A stretch of 64,000 nt of DNA from Nitrosomonas ureae (GTDB taxonomy: Bacteria; Pseudomonadota; Gammaproteobacteria; Burkholderiales; Nitrosomonadaceae). Below the pieces are notes generated by a model that saw only the letters and a list, made by a program, of their open reading frames with translations, was not told the DNA's origin and ran no database searches. This document shows, in pieces, positions 18,180-26,917 of the stretch (positions are counted from its first letter, which is position 1; the number at the start of each line of letters is the position of its first letter). Location: the NCBI RefSeq assembly GCF_001455205.1, contig NZ_CP013341.1, positions 1,426,001 to 1,490,000 on the forward strand, given 5' to 3'. A program made the position numbers and the translations under genes.

Positions 18180-18530
18180 ATGAGCTTTGAGAAAATGGGC
18201 GATCAGCAACTATGGGATATCGCCAATCCCATTATGGATAACTTGATGGATGCTTCGACTCAACTCGATCACGCGAAGCATGTGCGGGATTTTACTGAGC
18301 GGATGAAAGTCATCGTGACTCCGGAGTATTTTCAGCGCATTTGCCAGCAATACCAAGCCGAGAAAGGATATTTCTCCACTCGCATGCCGGTCGCTGTTTT
18401 CCGGCGCCCTGACTCAGTAGCCATTGTGTGGAAACAATCGTTTACGAAAGCACCGGGTGAGTTTGTCGCCGAGATGGTGTTGGTACATAAAAATGGAAAG
18501 TATTGGGTTGATCATGTGATGGTTTTTTGA
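18180..18530 (+). CDS. Conserved-looking hypothetical protein, 116 residues
   Basis: The frame is open from 18075, but the ATG at 18180 begins the part that looks like protein (MSFEKMGDQQLWDIANPIMDN). The translation is soluble, balanced in charge, with a helical first half and a strand-rich second half (VAVFRRPDSVAIVWKQSF, FVAEMVLVHKNGKYWVDHVMVF). No signal peptide or membrane helix is seen. I do not recognise the family. An AGAGGAAA sequence lies about 20 bases too far upstream to serve this ATG well, so the start could be one of the earlier in-frame codons. Confidence 0.6.
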   Translation: MSFEKMGDQQLWDIANPIMDNLMDASTQLDHAKHVRDFTERMKVIVTPEYFQRICQQYQAEKGYFSTRMPVAVFRRPDSVAIVWKQSFTKAPGEFVAEMVLVHKNGKYWVDHVMVF

Positions 18531-18676
18531 GCTTTTTCCTAAAGGAAATGTGTGAAAGTTGAATAGATCAATCTTCATGAAACTTAGGGACATAATATGA
18601 TACTTACTATAATAGATCTCATTTTTGACGTAATGTATTGCGTCATTTCGGGCGCCTAATTCTAGCTAACCTTCAC

Positions 18677-19240
18677 ATGATCTGGCGGATGCTCTACTTT
18701 TCGGACCTACAGCAGCTATCTGTTCACGAACAGATGCTCGTATTCGCTGGTGCGTATCTCGACTCAGCGGAAGTGCTTTGTAATAACCTATATTCTGACA
18801 AGGAACGCGCGAATTATGCGCATGGGGCGGTGGTCATGTCCCTCGCGTTTCACTCGCTTGAGCTCTTCTTCAAAGGTTGCATCTTGAGGTCGTTCCCTGC
18901 AGAACAGTTTAACGGAAAGGCAGGTCACGATTTGGATGCACTCTCTAAACGCTTTTTCAGGCTTTATCCGAAGAAAGAATTTCAATTTGAAGTGCCATTT
19001 CGGTATGAGACTTCTGGAATAATCGAAAAAATGGCCCCTAATGAACTCGCCGAGTTGCTTGCTTATATTGAAGAACATAGAAGAAAGGCTCCTGAAGATC
19101 AGCGCCATCGGTATCCCATAAGTGGGAACGGCAAGACTTGGGAAGGTGCGTTCGGCTTTGAGCCAAATTCATTCTTAGTTACTCTTCGTGAGTTGCAGCA
19201 AGTTTACGCACGCATTCGGTCTCTGCTTTATGAAGGCTAA
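18677..19240 (+). CDS. Hypothetical soluble helical protein, possibly HEPN-like
   Basis: 187 residues from the ATG at 18677; a TTG at 18638 would add 13 residues. A perfect -10 box (TATAAT, 18608-18613) lies upstream. The protein is largely alpha-helical. The stretch AHGAVVMSLAFHSLELFFKGCILR followed by GHDLDALSKRFF resembles the arrangement in HEPN-domain proteins, where a helix carrying charged residues is followed by a second helix after a GHDL-type turn. The classic R-X4-6-H ribonuclease motif is not clear. It stands alone without a partner toxin or nucleotidyltransferase gene, so toxin-antitoxin function is not supported. Confidence 0.6.
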   Translation: MIWRMLYFSDLQQLSVHEQMLVFAGAYLDSAEVLCNNLYSDKERANYAHGAVVMSLAFHSLELFFKGCILRSFPAEQFNGKAGHDLDALSKRFFRLYPKKEFQFEVPFRYETSGIIEKMAPNELAELLAYIEEHRRKAPEDQRHRYPISGNGKTWEGAFGFEPNSFLVTLRELQQVYARIRSLLYEG

Positions 19241-19356
19241 CTCTGCGTTGGCACAAATAGGGTCTACCATCGTGTTTTTCAGAATGATATGCCACCCAAA
19301 TAGGGTTAGGCTCGAACAAAGAAAACGGATAGGCAACATAAGACAGATGACCGCAA

Positions 19357-20211
19357 CTAGCGATGCCTGGGAAATCCACTTCCCTGGCCGACCCCACTAC
19401 GACCTTTACCGAAAATTATTACAACGGCGATAATGGCGACCGTAACAGCACCGGCTATGACTTTATTCCAGTCGATAACTGTTTTATAGATCCGGAAATC
19501 GTCCCGCCAGCGAATGCGTTGCCAAATTTCATCGGAGGTTATTGATCGAAGGGGGCTGACGGTATCAAGCGTTACGGTAACTTCATGATCTTCGTTGATA
19601 TCAATCGAATCGGTTGGATTCCCCCGTGACGTCACCGAGATCGTGCCACTGATGACGGTGACTTCTGTTTCATGTTGCGATACATTGAGATGCAGGATCG
19701 CGTTTTTGGCATGGATGATGGCGTGCAAGGTTTCGATTCTTTGTTCGCAGTCTGATGTTTCCGTGAATGCATTGCCGATTTTGAAATCGTCCACACGAAT
19801 GAGACAGGATGAACCCGATGACTTGAGCCGAATACGGGCACCACTCCGAGGGCCGCTACTGACGAACGAATGATTTTTTACTTGCTCCATTTCATTTACT
19901 GAAGAGCCATTGAGCAACACGTTTTTGCCTGATGATTGGATCAATCCGATGGTTGCATCATCAGGCACAGTGCTAAGATGAAAGCGAGCGCCGGTATGTT
20001 CATTCAGTTCCCATAAACCACCGGCTTCAGCAAGATTTCTATCCATGACAGGAACTGTTTTGCAACCGGCGAGCAGAAAAACTACCAGCAAGAGCAGCAA
20101 CAAACCATGATTACCGGAAAAATTCAATGGAGAAAATATAAATCCTGGATGGTGTCTCGCATGAGTGCTTAGTATCTTGAAGAGGAATGGTTTGATTTCT
20201 GTGGCATCCAT
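19357..20211 (-). CDS. FecR-like lipoprotein with a C-terminal membrane helix
   Basis: 284 residues. The ATG at 20211 has an AAAGGAG site. After about 35 residues of N-terminal extension there is a hydrophobic run ending in a lipobox (FLLAGC, Cys50). The following 150 residues resemble a FecR-type beta domain: GKNVLLNGSSVNEMEQVKN, then GPRSGARIRLKSSGSSCLIRVDDF and a late TEVTVISGTISVTSRG. A second hydrophobic helix (VIAGAVTVAIIAVVIIFG) lies near the C-terminus, followed by a short glycine- and arginine-rich tail. No sigma factor or TonB receptor gene is adjacent, so this is not a standard Fec-type signalling set. The long N-terminal extension before the lipobox is unusual and the real start may be later. 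Confidence 0.6.
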   Translation of the reverse strand: MDATEIKPFLFKILSTHARHHPGFIFSPLNFSGNHGLLLLLLVVFLLAGCKTVPVMDRNLAEAGGLWELNEHTGARFHLSTVPDDATIGLIQSSGKNVLLNGSSVNEMEQVKNHSFVSSGPRSGARIRLKSSGSSCLIRVDDFKIGNAFTETSDCEQRIETLHAIIHAKNAILHLNVSQHETEVTVISGTISVTSRGNPTDSIDINEDHEVTVTLDTVSPLRSITSDEIWQRIRWRDDFRIYKTVIDWNKVIAGAVTVAIIAVVIIFGKGRSGVGQGSGFPRHR

Positions 20212-20623
20212 TTCGTTTCTCCTTTAATCCTTTGTCTCAGGTGATTTCCTAATGGATACACTGTATAGGAGATTGTATGAATCCGGACTGAATGAAATTA
20301 AGAGATGCAAAAGAAAGTATCGGAAAATAGCATCAAGATGATAAACATCAGGTTTTGTATTTAAGAATCTTAAGGATTGCTGTTCAATTCAGAAAATAAA
20401 AACGGTTACTTGATTGGTAATTCTTAATTGTGCGGTTGTCACTTTTCAGTTAATAGTTACTCTGTGTTAATAAAAATCCAAAAAGTCTTCGGTATGCGAG
20501 AATTTAAAAGGACTTCCGATAAACCAAACAATCGATGAAGATCCATTACATAGGAATAGTTTTCACACCGATCCAGTATTTTGCTATATTCCCGGCTTTG
20601 TCCTTTCTTTTGCGGTTATTACA
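20212..20623. other. Intergenic region between divergent genes
   Basis: About 410 bases separating the FecR-like gene (minus) from the SlmA-like gene (plus). It is AT-rich and must hold promoters for both. No RNA gene, repeat or clear operator is visible, and the open frame at 20535-20723 is a shadow of the SlmA-like gene. Confidence 0.5.
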
Positions 20624-21226
20624 TTGGAACATATATCTTCATCAGAAAAATCAAGTGAGAAAAAAGATGAGATCTTGCAAGCTTTGGCGGAGATGCTGGA
20701 GCATCCGCAGAGACTCAAGATAACCACTGCAGCATTAGCCATGAAGCTGGGAATCTCTCAATCATCCGTATACCGTTGTTTCCCCAATAAAGCGCAAATG
20801 TTTGAAGCGCTGATAGAATTTATTGAAAAGACTTTGTTTGTGCTGATCAATAAGATTTTGCAAGAAGGGCATTCCGCTACCCAAAAGATTGAAAATTTGT
20901 TGCTGCTATTGTTAGGATTTTCGCGCAAGAATCCGGGCATGACGCGCATTCTGGTGAACGATGTCTTGATCAATGAAAATGAGCATTTACAATTTCGCGT
21001 TAACCAGTTACATGACAGATTGGAAGCCACCCTGAAACAAGCGTTACGCTTTGCTGCTTCCGACGGACAGATCAATCGAAATGTGAATGTTACGGCGTGC
21101 GCTAATTTATTGTTGTGCTTTGTGATTGGCCGCTGGTATCAGTTCGTCAAAAGTGAATTTGCGCGGGATCCCCTGGCAGACTGGGAAGTTCAGCGACTGA
21201 TTTTGTTACCTTCCAAGCTACTTTGA
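20624..21226 (+). CDS. slmA: TetR-family DNA-binding protein resembling nucleoid occlusion factor SlmA
   Basis: 200 residues (E. coli SlmA has 198). The helix-turn-helix at about 32-55 reads KITTAALAMKLGISQSSVYR then CFPNKAQMFEALIEFIE, and the middle has LLLLLGFSRKNPGMTRIL; both follow SlmA closely. SlmA binds scattered chromosomal sites and blocks FtsZ ring formation over the nucleoid. The frame opens at a TTG (20624) with no convincing ribosome-binding site and no ATG before the conserved DEILQALAEMLE, so the first residues are uncertain. It ends 35 bases from the convergent moeB-like gene. Confidence 0.82.
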   Translation: MEHISSSEKSSEKKDEILQALAEMLEHPQRLKITTAALAMKLGISQSSVYRCFPNKAQMFEALIEFIEKTLFVLINKILQEGHSATQKIENLLLLLLGFSRKNPGMTRILVNDVLINENEHLQFRVNQLHDRLEATLKQALRFAASDGQINRNVNVTACANLLLCFVIGRWYQFVKSEFARDPLADWEVQRLILLPSKLL

Positions 21227-21260
21227 TCTGGAAGATTTCACACACCGCTTGGCGGTGGTT

Positions 21261-22019
21261 TTATACTGGTACTGATGATTGGCATATGGGGCACGCAGGA
21301 TCTTTATGTAGATGGATGGAGTGCCAATTCATCGTGAGGCCATCGAGTAATTGCAAGCGGCCATTCAGGCTTGCGCCAATATTCAGCAGAATTTTTAGTG
21401 CTTCTGCGGCCTGCATTGAGCCGATTATGCCCACGATCGGTGAAAAAACGCCCATGATGGCGCAGGGCATATCTTCTTGATTTCCTGTGTCCGGGTATAG
21501 GCAGTGATAGCAGGGACTATCGTCATGACGTAGATCAAACACGCTGATCTGGCCATTGAAACGCACTGCAGCACCTGAAACTAAGGGTTTCTTATTAATA
21601 ACGCAGGCTTGATTAATACGGTATCGCGTATTGAAGTTGTCACTGGCATCAATAACTACATCAACTTCCGCTGTGAGTTGTAGTAATTTATCAGCGCCTA
21701 CTTGCTCATGGATTGCAGTGACATTGATTTCCGGGTTGATTCTGGCCAGTGATTGTTTAGCTGAAACAACTTTTGCAATACCGATTGATTGGCTATCATG
21801 CATAATTTGTCGTTGCAAATTAGTCAAATCAACCTGATCGCCATCACAAATGATCAGGTTGCCAATTCCGCTGGCAGCAAGGTAAAGTGCTATGGGAGAG
21901 CCTAAGCCGCCTGCTCCGACAATTAATGCGCGAGAGTGATTAAGTTTTTCCTGCCCCGCAATATCAATTTGTGGGAGCAGGATATGGCGGCTGTATCGCA
22001 GCAGTTGGTGGTCATTCAC
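21261..22019 (-). CDS. moeB: ThiF/MoeB-family adenylyltransferase
   Basis: 252 residues, the usual MoeB length. It would adenylate the C-terminus of a ubiquitin-like sulfur carrier (MoaD or ThiS). The nucleotide-binding motif GAGGLGS is at 35-41, followed by CDGDQVDLTNLQRQ. Two zinc-binding pairs are seen (CYHC and CPIC near the C-terminus), and the family's catalytic-region cysteine may be in EDMPCAIMGVFSP. It is the last gene of the minus-strand run gpmA-envC-ctpA-moeB, 21 bases after ctpA. MoeB and ThiF cannot be separated by sequence reading alone. Confidence 0.88.
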   Translation of the reverse strand: MNDHQLLRYSRHILLPQIDIAGQEKLNHSRALIVGAGGLGSPIALYLAASGIGNLIICDGDQVDLTNLQRQIMHDSQSIGIAKVVSAKQSLARINPEINVTAIHEQVGADKLLQLTAEVDVVIDASDNFNTRYRINQACVINKKPLVSGAAVRFNGQISVFDLRHDDSPCYHCLYPDTGNQEDMPCAIMGVFSPIVGIIGSMQAAEALKILLNIGASLNGRLQLLDGLTMNWHSIHLHKDPACPICQSSVPV

Positions 22020-22040
22020 AATCCTTAAATAAACTTTTAA

Positions 22041-23477
22041 TCAGCTATCGCTTTCATCACTGGGTTCTGGTGGGGATGAGGGAATGCCTTTAAAGTAATT
22101 CATGGCTTGTTTTAATAGTTGATCTTCTTCCGAACCGAACTCGAGAGGAGCACTATTTTTTGTGTCTTTGTTCTTTTTATCTTTCTTATCTTTTTTGTCA
22201 CCTGCAGGTTTTGATCCTGTTTTCTCTGTTCCGGAAGTCATTGTCTTCTCAGTTTTTTTGCCATTGGACAAGTGGCGATTCAAATCTGATTCACGCAGGC
22301 GTTGATCATCATTGTCGTCAGTTTCATCCAGAATGTCAGGTGTAATGCCCTGTGCCTGAATAGATTGTCCATTGGGCGTGTAGTAACGCGCGGTTGTTAA
22401 TTTAATCGCAGTATTATTTCCTAATGGCAATATTGTTTGCACCGATCCTTTACCAAATGTTTGTGATCCCATAACGATGGAGCGTTTATGATCTTGTAGA
22501 GCGCCTGCAACAATTTCGGATGCTGAAGCGGAGCCACCATTGACCAGCGTAATCATGGGTACGGTTTTTGCTGCGGAGGGTAAGCCTTTTAAGTAATCTT
22601 TATCAGGTCCGCGCAAATAAAACTCCGGGTTGGCATGTAATTTCATTTTTGCGTCCGGGCTACGTCCTTCAGTGTAAACGACCAGTGCATTTTCCGGCAG
22701 AAAAGCAGCCGAGACTGCAACTGCCCCATTAAGTAATCCTCCTGGATCGTTTCGCAAATCCAATATTAGACCTTTCATTTCTCCCTTGTTTTCACCGAAT
22801 AGAGTTCTGATTGCTTGCGCCAAATTCTCGCCAGTTTGCTCTTGAAATTGCGTAATTCGGATATAAGCGTAGCCGGGTTCGAGCATTTTTGATTTGACAC
22901 TCTGAATTTTTATGATGTCACGTACTAAATTAAAAATCAGTGGTTCTGTCTCGCCTTCCCGTACTATCGTAATTTTTATCGAGGTTTTGGGTTTGCCGCG
23001 CATGAGCTTGATCGCATCATTGAGCGACATGCCTTTTACAATGGTGTCATCCAATTTGACGATCAGATCGCCAGTTTTAATACCCGCACGAAATGCCGGG
23101 GTGTCTTCGATGGGGGAAATTACTTTTACTACACCGTCTTCCATAGTTACTTGGATACCTAGCCCACCGAATTCGCCTTGTGTTCCAATTTGTAGTTCCT
23201 TATATTCGTCTTTATCAAGATACGAAGAATGAGGATCCAATCCAACAAGCATGCCATTGATAGCTTCAGTAATCAGTTTTTTGTCTTCTACCGATTCAAC
23301 GTAGTCACTTTTGATACGGCCAAAAACCTGCGCGAAGGTGCGTAATTCTTCGATTGGTAATGGATGGATGGCTTCAATATTTTCTTTTTTGGCAATGGCG
23401 GAGAAATTCAAACTGAGCATAATTCCAGCAATTACTCCAATTAGAATTAAACCTGTTTTTCTGATTACATTACTCAT
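22041..23477 (-). CDS. ctpA: C-terminal processing protease (S41, CtpA)
   Basis: 478 residues from the ATG at 23477, which follows a GGAG site and begins a clean signal anchor (MSNVIRKTGLILIGVIAGIML); the frame itself extends 22 residues upstream. Order: signal anchor, N-terminal helical part (RTFAQVFGRIKSDYVE), PDZ domain (GGLGIQVTMEDGVVKVISP onward, about 105-175) and the S41 serine protease core. The catalytic serine is in NGGSASASE (about residue 316-318) and the lysine in FGKGSVQ (about 343). The C-terminus is a lysine- and aspartate-rich low-complexity stretch. It acts in the periplasm, cleaving proteins from their C-termini. Gene order with envC is conserved in betaproteobacteria. Confidence 0.93.
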   Translation of the reverse strand: MSNVIRKTGLILIGVIAGIMLSLNFSAIAKKENIEAIHPLPIEELRTFAQVFGRIKSDYVESVEDKKLITEAINGMLVGLDPHSSYLDKDEYKELQIGTQGEFGGLGIQVTMEDGVVKVISPIEDTPAFRAGIKTGDLIVKLDDTIVKGMSLNDAIKLMRGKPKTSIKITIVREGETEPLIFNLVRDIIKIQSVKSKMLEPGYAYIRITQFQEQTGENLAQAIRTLFGENKGEMKGLILDLRNDPGGLLNGAVAVSAAFLPENALVVYTEGRSPDAKMKLHANPEFYLRGPDKDYLKGLPSAAKTVPMITLVNGGSASASEIVAGALQDHKRSIVMGSQTFGKGSVQTILPLGNNTAIKLTTARYYTPNGQSIQAQGITPDILDETDDNDDQRLRESDLNRHLSNGKKTEKTMTSGTEKTGSKPAGDKKDKKDKKNKDTKNSAPLEFGSEEDQLLKQAMNYFKGIPSSPPEPSDESDS

Positions 23478-23524
23478 GATGCTATCTCCGCACTGATCAA
23501 ATTTGTGTAAATGGTTTACCGCAA

Positions 23525-24766
23525 TTATTCTATTTTTATCCACGTCAAAGGATCGAAGGGTTTGCCCCTATGACGAAGTTCAAAGTATAGACCTGAATTT
23601 GCATTACCATCGCTATTTCCTACGGTGGCTATTGTATCTCCACCGAGAATCATGTCACCTACTTGTTTATGGAGTGTTGTATTATTACCATAAAGGCTCA
23701 TATAGTTGTTTCCATGATCCAAAATTATCAAATTACCAAAACCTCTCAACCAGTCAGCAAATACGACCCTCCCTCTTGAAATGGCTTTAACGTCGCTGCC
23801 TTTAGGCGCTTGTATAAACAGACCTTTCCACGTTATATGCTTACCTGAACGTTGACCTCCAAAAGTATTCACAAGTTTCCCGCGCACAGGTAAATTTAAT
23901 TTACCCTTGAGTGACGGGAAAGGAGTATTTGCTATAGAAGCATCCGGGAGCTTAGTATTAATCTGAGAATTGGTGCTGGATTTCTCTTGAGCGATGAACT
24001 TATTAATCTCATTAACTAAGCGAGTAATGCGTTTTTCGTCATTTTTAAGCGTGTTAAGCTCTTGTTGTTTCTGAGTAATACTATCAGATACTTGTGATAG
24101 TATCCTTTGCTGTTTGTTTTTTTCATGCTCAAGTTTTTTGCGCTCATCATGATATTGGGCTTGGATGGCAGCAATTTCTTTTTTCTTGTGGCGACTCATT
24201 TCAGTGAGCGTCAAAATTTCATGTTGATTCTTTCTCAGAGCCGTAATGCTATCCGAACGAGCAAACGCGAATTGTTGGTAATAATAGGCGTTTCGAGCAA
24301 TTTGATTGGGATCATATTGGTTTAACAGTAAGTGTAAATAATTGTGCTGCCCTCCGATATATTGCTGGTAAAGCAATTTCTCTAGTCGACTTTGTTCGAT
24401 TTTGATTTCTTCACTGATTATATGATGCCGAGCTTGTAGTTGTTTGTATTCTTCAATGGCTTTCCGGTCATTTGCAATGAGTTCGGTCAATTTGTGAGAG
24501 ATGTCATTGATTGTTTGTTCAGTTTTACGTAATGTGTTCGTTGTATTTTGCTTTAATGATTCTTTATTAGCTAAATCTTTGTGGAGTAATTGGATGCGTT
24601 CACGTAACAGTCTGAGATTTTCTTGATTACTTGAGGATGCTGAAAGGGGACAAATAAAAGTCAACACACATGCCACCAGCACTAAATAAACACACTGTAT
24701 ATGAATCAAATTAAACGTACTAATTTCCCAAAAGGTGTGATTTATTCGAATTAATGCAATGTGCAT
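23525..24766 (-). CDS. envC: Murein hydrolase activator (EnvC-like, degenerate LytM domain)
   Basis: 413 residues: an exported N-terminus (hydrophobic segment about 20-45), a long coiled coil (about 50-260, rich in Q, E, K) and a C-terminal LytM/M23 domain. The zinc ligands of active M23 peptidases are missing: the HxxxD position reads KHITWKGLF and the HxH position reads SGLYFELRHR. This is the pattern of EnvC, which activates the cell-division amidases AmiA/AmiB rather than cutting peptidoglycan itself. The ATG used precedes the signal-like segment by about 18 residues and may not be the true start. It lies between gpmA (32 bases) and ctpA (47 bases). Confidence 0.88.
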   Translation of the reverse strand: MHIALIRINHTFWEISTFNLIHIQCVYLVLVACVLTFICPLSASSSNQENLRLLRERIQLLHKDLANKESLKQNTTNTLRKTEQTINDISHKLTELIANDRKAIEEYKQLQARHHIISEEIKIEQSRLEKLLYQQYIGGQHNYLHLLLNQYDPNQIARNAYYYQQFAFARSDSITALRKNQHEILTLTEMSRHKKKEIAAIQAQYHDERKKLEHEKNKQQRILSQVSDSITQKQQELNTLKNDEKRITRLVNEINKFIAQEKSSTNSQINTKLPDASIANTPFPSLKGKLNLPVRGKLVNTFGGQRSGKHITWKGLFIQAPKGSDVKAISRGRVVFADWLRGFGNLIILDHGNNYMSLYGNNTTLHKQVGDMILGGDTIATVGNSDGNANSGLYFELRHRGKPFDPLTWIKIE

Positions 24767-24798
24767 TATGCATATACTTGAATAAATAGAGGACTATA

Positions 24799-25548
24799 TT
24801 AACCAACTGGTTTTCCTTGGTTAGCTACAATCTTCATTGCTTCATGAATAGCAGCTGGATTTCCAAGATAATAATTCCGTATTGGTTTTAAATTATCATC
24901 CAGTTCATATACTAATGGAATACCGGTAGGGATGTTGCAATTGAGAATATCATTGTCGGAAACATTATCTAGATATTTGACAAGTGCTCTTAATGAATTT
25001 CCATGAGCGGCAATTATCACGCTCTTGCCAGTTTGGATCTGAGGTGCAATAGTTGTGTTCCAATAGGGTAAAAATCGTGTAACTGTATCTTTAAGGCACT
25101 CAGTTAAAGGAATATCGTTACGCGCTAAATCTTTATAACGTGGGTCAGCTCCCGCATAACGTTGATCATCAATGTTCAACGCAGGTGGTCTGACATCATA
25201 GCTTCGCCGCCAAATCAGGACTTGTTCGTCACCATATTGGGTTGCTATTTCAATTTTATTAAGACCTTGCAGTGCGCCATAATGCCGCTCATTCAATCGC
25301 CACGTATGTTCTATTGGAATCCACATCTGATCCATTTCGTCCAGCACTATCCATAAAGTCCGAATAGCGCGCTTGAGAACGGATGTGTAGGCGATATCAA
25401 ATGTAAATCCATGCTCGCGTAAAAGCTGTCCGGCACTTTGAGCTTCTTGAATGCCGGTGGGGGTTAAATCAACATCTGTCCAACCAGTAAATCGATTTTC
25501 TTGATTCCAAGTGCTTTCTCCGTGGCGTAGGAGAACAATTTTTTTCAT
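24799..25548 (-). CDS. gpmA: 2,3-bisphosphoglycerate-dependent phosphoglycerate mutase
   Basis: 249 residues, the E. coli GpmA length (250). It interconverts 3- and 2-phosphoglycerate. The catalytic motif LLRHGESTWNQENRFTGW is at residues 6-23 (phospho-histidine His9), followed by LNERHYGALQGLNK and the second histidine motif IIAAHGNSLRALVK. The substrate-binding stretch RRSYDVRPP is present. It heads the operon gpmA-envC-ctpA-moeB. Confidence 0.96.
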   Translation of the reverse strand: MKKIVLLRHGESTWNQENRFTGWTDVDLTPTGIQEAQSAGQLLREHGFTFDIAYTSVLKRAIRTLWIVLDEMDQMWIPIEHTWRLNERHYGALQGLNKIEIATQYGDEQVLIWRRSYDVRPPALNIDDQRYAGADPRYKDLARNDIPLTECLKDTVTRFLPYWNTTIAPQIQTGKSVIIAAHGNSLRALVKYLDNVSDNDILNCNIPTGIPLVYELDDNLKPIRNYYLGNPAAIHEAMKIVANQGKPVG

Positions 25549-25934
25549 ATTGACCTTTCATGAAAAGCAGAATGAATAATTTTAAGAAGACTTAAAGATT
25601 CTTAGCATTTTATTATAATTTTAGCTTGAAACACAGTATAGAACCGATACTTTTAAGCGAATACGAGAGATTCGTGTACGGTGTATTCATTTCTAAAAGT
25701 ATTACTTCATTCGGCTCATTAGCCAAGGAATGGTGGAAGGAAGAAGAGTCCGTTGAAAAATACTCGTTGCCAAACAATAAGTATTTACGCTACAAATATT
25801 TTAATTTCGATTAATATTCTAAAATTTTTGTTATACAATCCCGAGCTTAATTTGTTCGTTGTTCGGCTGAAATAACTGAGCATACATTAATAGATTGGGT
25901 TCGCAGATAGATGCAAATATAATTTGGAGAGAAT
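25549..25934. other. Intergenic region upstream of the histidine-rich gene
   Basis: About 385 AT-rich bases. A 62-residue open frame (25626-25814, plus strand, TTG start) has no ribosome-binding site and resembles nothing I know. A TATACAAT-like -10 element is present near 25838-25845, about 90 bases ahead of the next gene. The ATTTGGAGAG sequence at its end is that gene's ribosome-binding site. Confidence 0.4.
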
Positions 25935-26657
25935 ATGAAGGCAGTTTCTAGGAATATTTGGGTAACAAATTTTGGTGGTGTGATTTTAGCCTCGTTGCTG
26001 GTATTGCCCGTGCATGCGCAGTTGATGCTGGCGCATGAAGGGCATCATGATGCAGGTGGTTGTACGATTAAAACGGGTGAATTTCCAATAACATTTAGTG
26101 CGTATGAAGTACCTGAAGGTGGTATACCACCCATGCATTCATTCTGCGAAAATTTGCCTAATACCGGTAAGGTGAATTTGACTGTTGAGTTGCCCCAACA
26201 GGCGCGCCAAATGCTTTTAGCCGTACGCTTGGTAAAAGAGGGGCATGATGGTGGGCATAGCGGAGAGCAGCATAGTAGTGCTGCCATCAATCATAAACCG
26301 GCAGTTGTAGATGATCATTCGGGGCATGAGGGTATGGAACATGGTGAACATATGGAGCATGAAATCACTGAGCATGGCATCGTATATATGCCTCCAGAGA
26401 TGCATAGATCAGGAATTATTGTGGTCGCAGCTAATATCGAGGAAAAAGGTCAGTATGCTATTCATTTGGAAAGAAAGGATGATGCGGGTAATGTTAAGAC
26501 AGTAGTAAAGATTCCATTAAATGTTGGAAAAGGTGGGGGGCACGGTAGCCATGGGGGTGGAATTGGGTTAATGGAGATTGCGCTATTGGTTATAGCGGGC
26601 GGTGGGGCTGCTTTTTATTTTATGCGACGCAAAAAAGCATCTGAAGCATCCGTATAA
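25935..26657 (+). CDS. Histidine-rich membrane-anchored periplasmic protein, function unknown
   Basis: 240 residues. A signal peptide or anchor (about 1-28) is followed by HEGHHDAGGC, a first beta-like segment with two cysteines (GGCTIKTGEFPITFSAYEVP to HSFCENLP, spanning a possible disulfide), a histidine/aspartate/glutamate stretch (about 98-140, repeated GH, HGEHMEHE), a second beta-like segment and a glycine/histidine linker (GGGHGSHGGG). It ends with a transmembrane helix (about 210-228) and a basic MRRKK tail. The layout suggests a periplasmic metal-binding protein with the C-terminus inside the membrane; the two beta segments loosely recall YtkA/CopC-like domains. It lies 260 bases upstream of hao on the same strand. 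I do not recognise the family. Confidence 0.75.
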   Translation: MKAVSRNIWVTNFGGVILASLLVLPVHAQLMLAHEGHHDAGGCTIKTGEFPITFSAYEVPEGGIPPMHSFCENLPNTGKVNLTVELPQQARQMLLAVRLVKEGHDGGHSGEQHSSAAINHKPAVVDDHSGHEGMEHGEHMEHEITEHGIVYMPPEMHRSGIIVVAANIEEKGQYAIHLERKDDAGNVKTVVKIPLNVGKGGGHGSHGGGIGLMEIALLVIAGGGAAFYFMRRKKASEASV

Positions 26658-26750
26658 TTTAACCTATAATTGTATGGTGTTAGTCACACAATTAATTTAT
26701 TGAATCGATTAAGAGATAGGTGCCAAGAAGTTTTTGTGGTTTAATTTTGT

Positions 26751-26791
26751 CTGTCAAAAACCCTTGACAGTACAAGGCTGACTAAGTAGTC
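26751..26791 (+). promoter_or_regulatory. Two adjacent dyads upstream of hao, with a possible -35 box
   Basis: A perfect 7-bp dyad CTGTCAA/TTGACAG (26751-26757 and 26764-26770) is followed ten bases on by a 5-bp dyad GACTA/TAGTC (26780-26784 and 26787-26791). The right arm of the first contains TTGACA, a consensus -35 box; 17 bases later stands TAGTCT, a weak -10. The hao start is about 126 bases downstream. The pair could be an operator overlapping the hao promoter; this is inference. Confidence 0.45.
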
Positions 26792-26917
26792 TAAGGGAGG
26801 GGCTATCTGTTGAAGTTGGATGGATGGTTGGGGGCTATGAAGCGAAGGAAGGTGGTCTTTTGAGAGGCCGGGAAGATAAGAAGGGAAAAAAATTATGGAA
26901 AACCAAAGGAGAGAAAG

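Noticed and set aside
19230..19320. Possible integron attC site after the HEPN-like gene (GCTAAC...GTTAGGC)
   Set aside because: The core sites only partly fit the consensus, the arms do not pair beyond a few bases, and no integrase is nearby. A direct repeat CAAATAGGG explains part of the likeness.
25626..25814. 62-residue open frame ahead of the histidine-rich gene
   Set aside because: TTG start without a ribosome-binding site and no recognisable motif.
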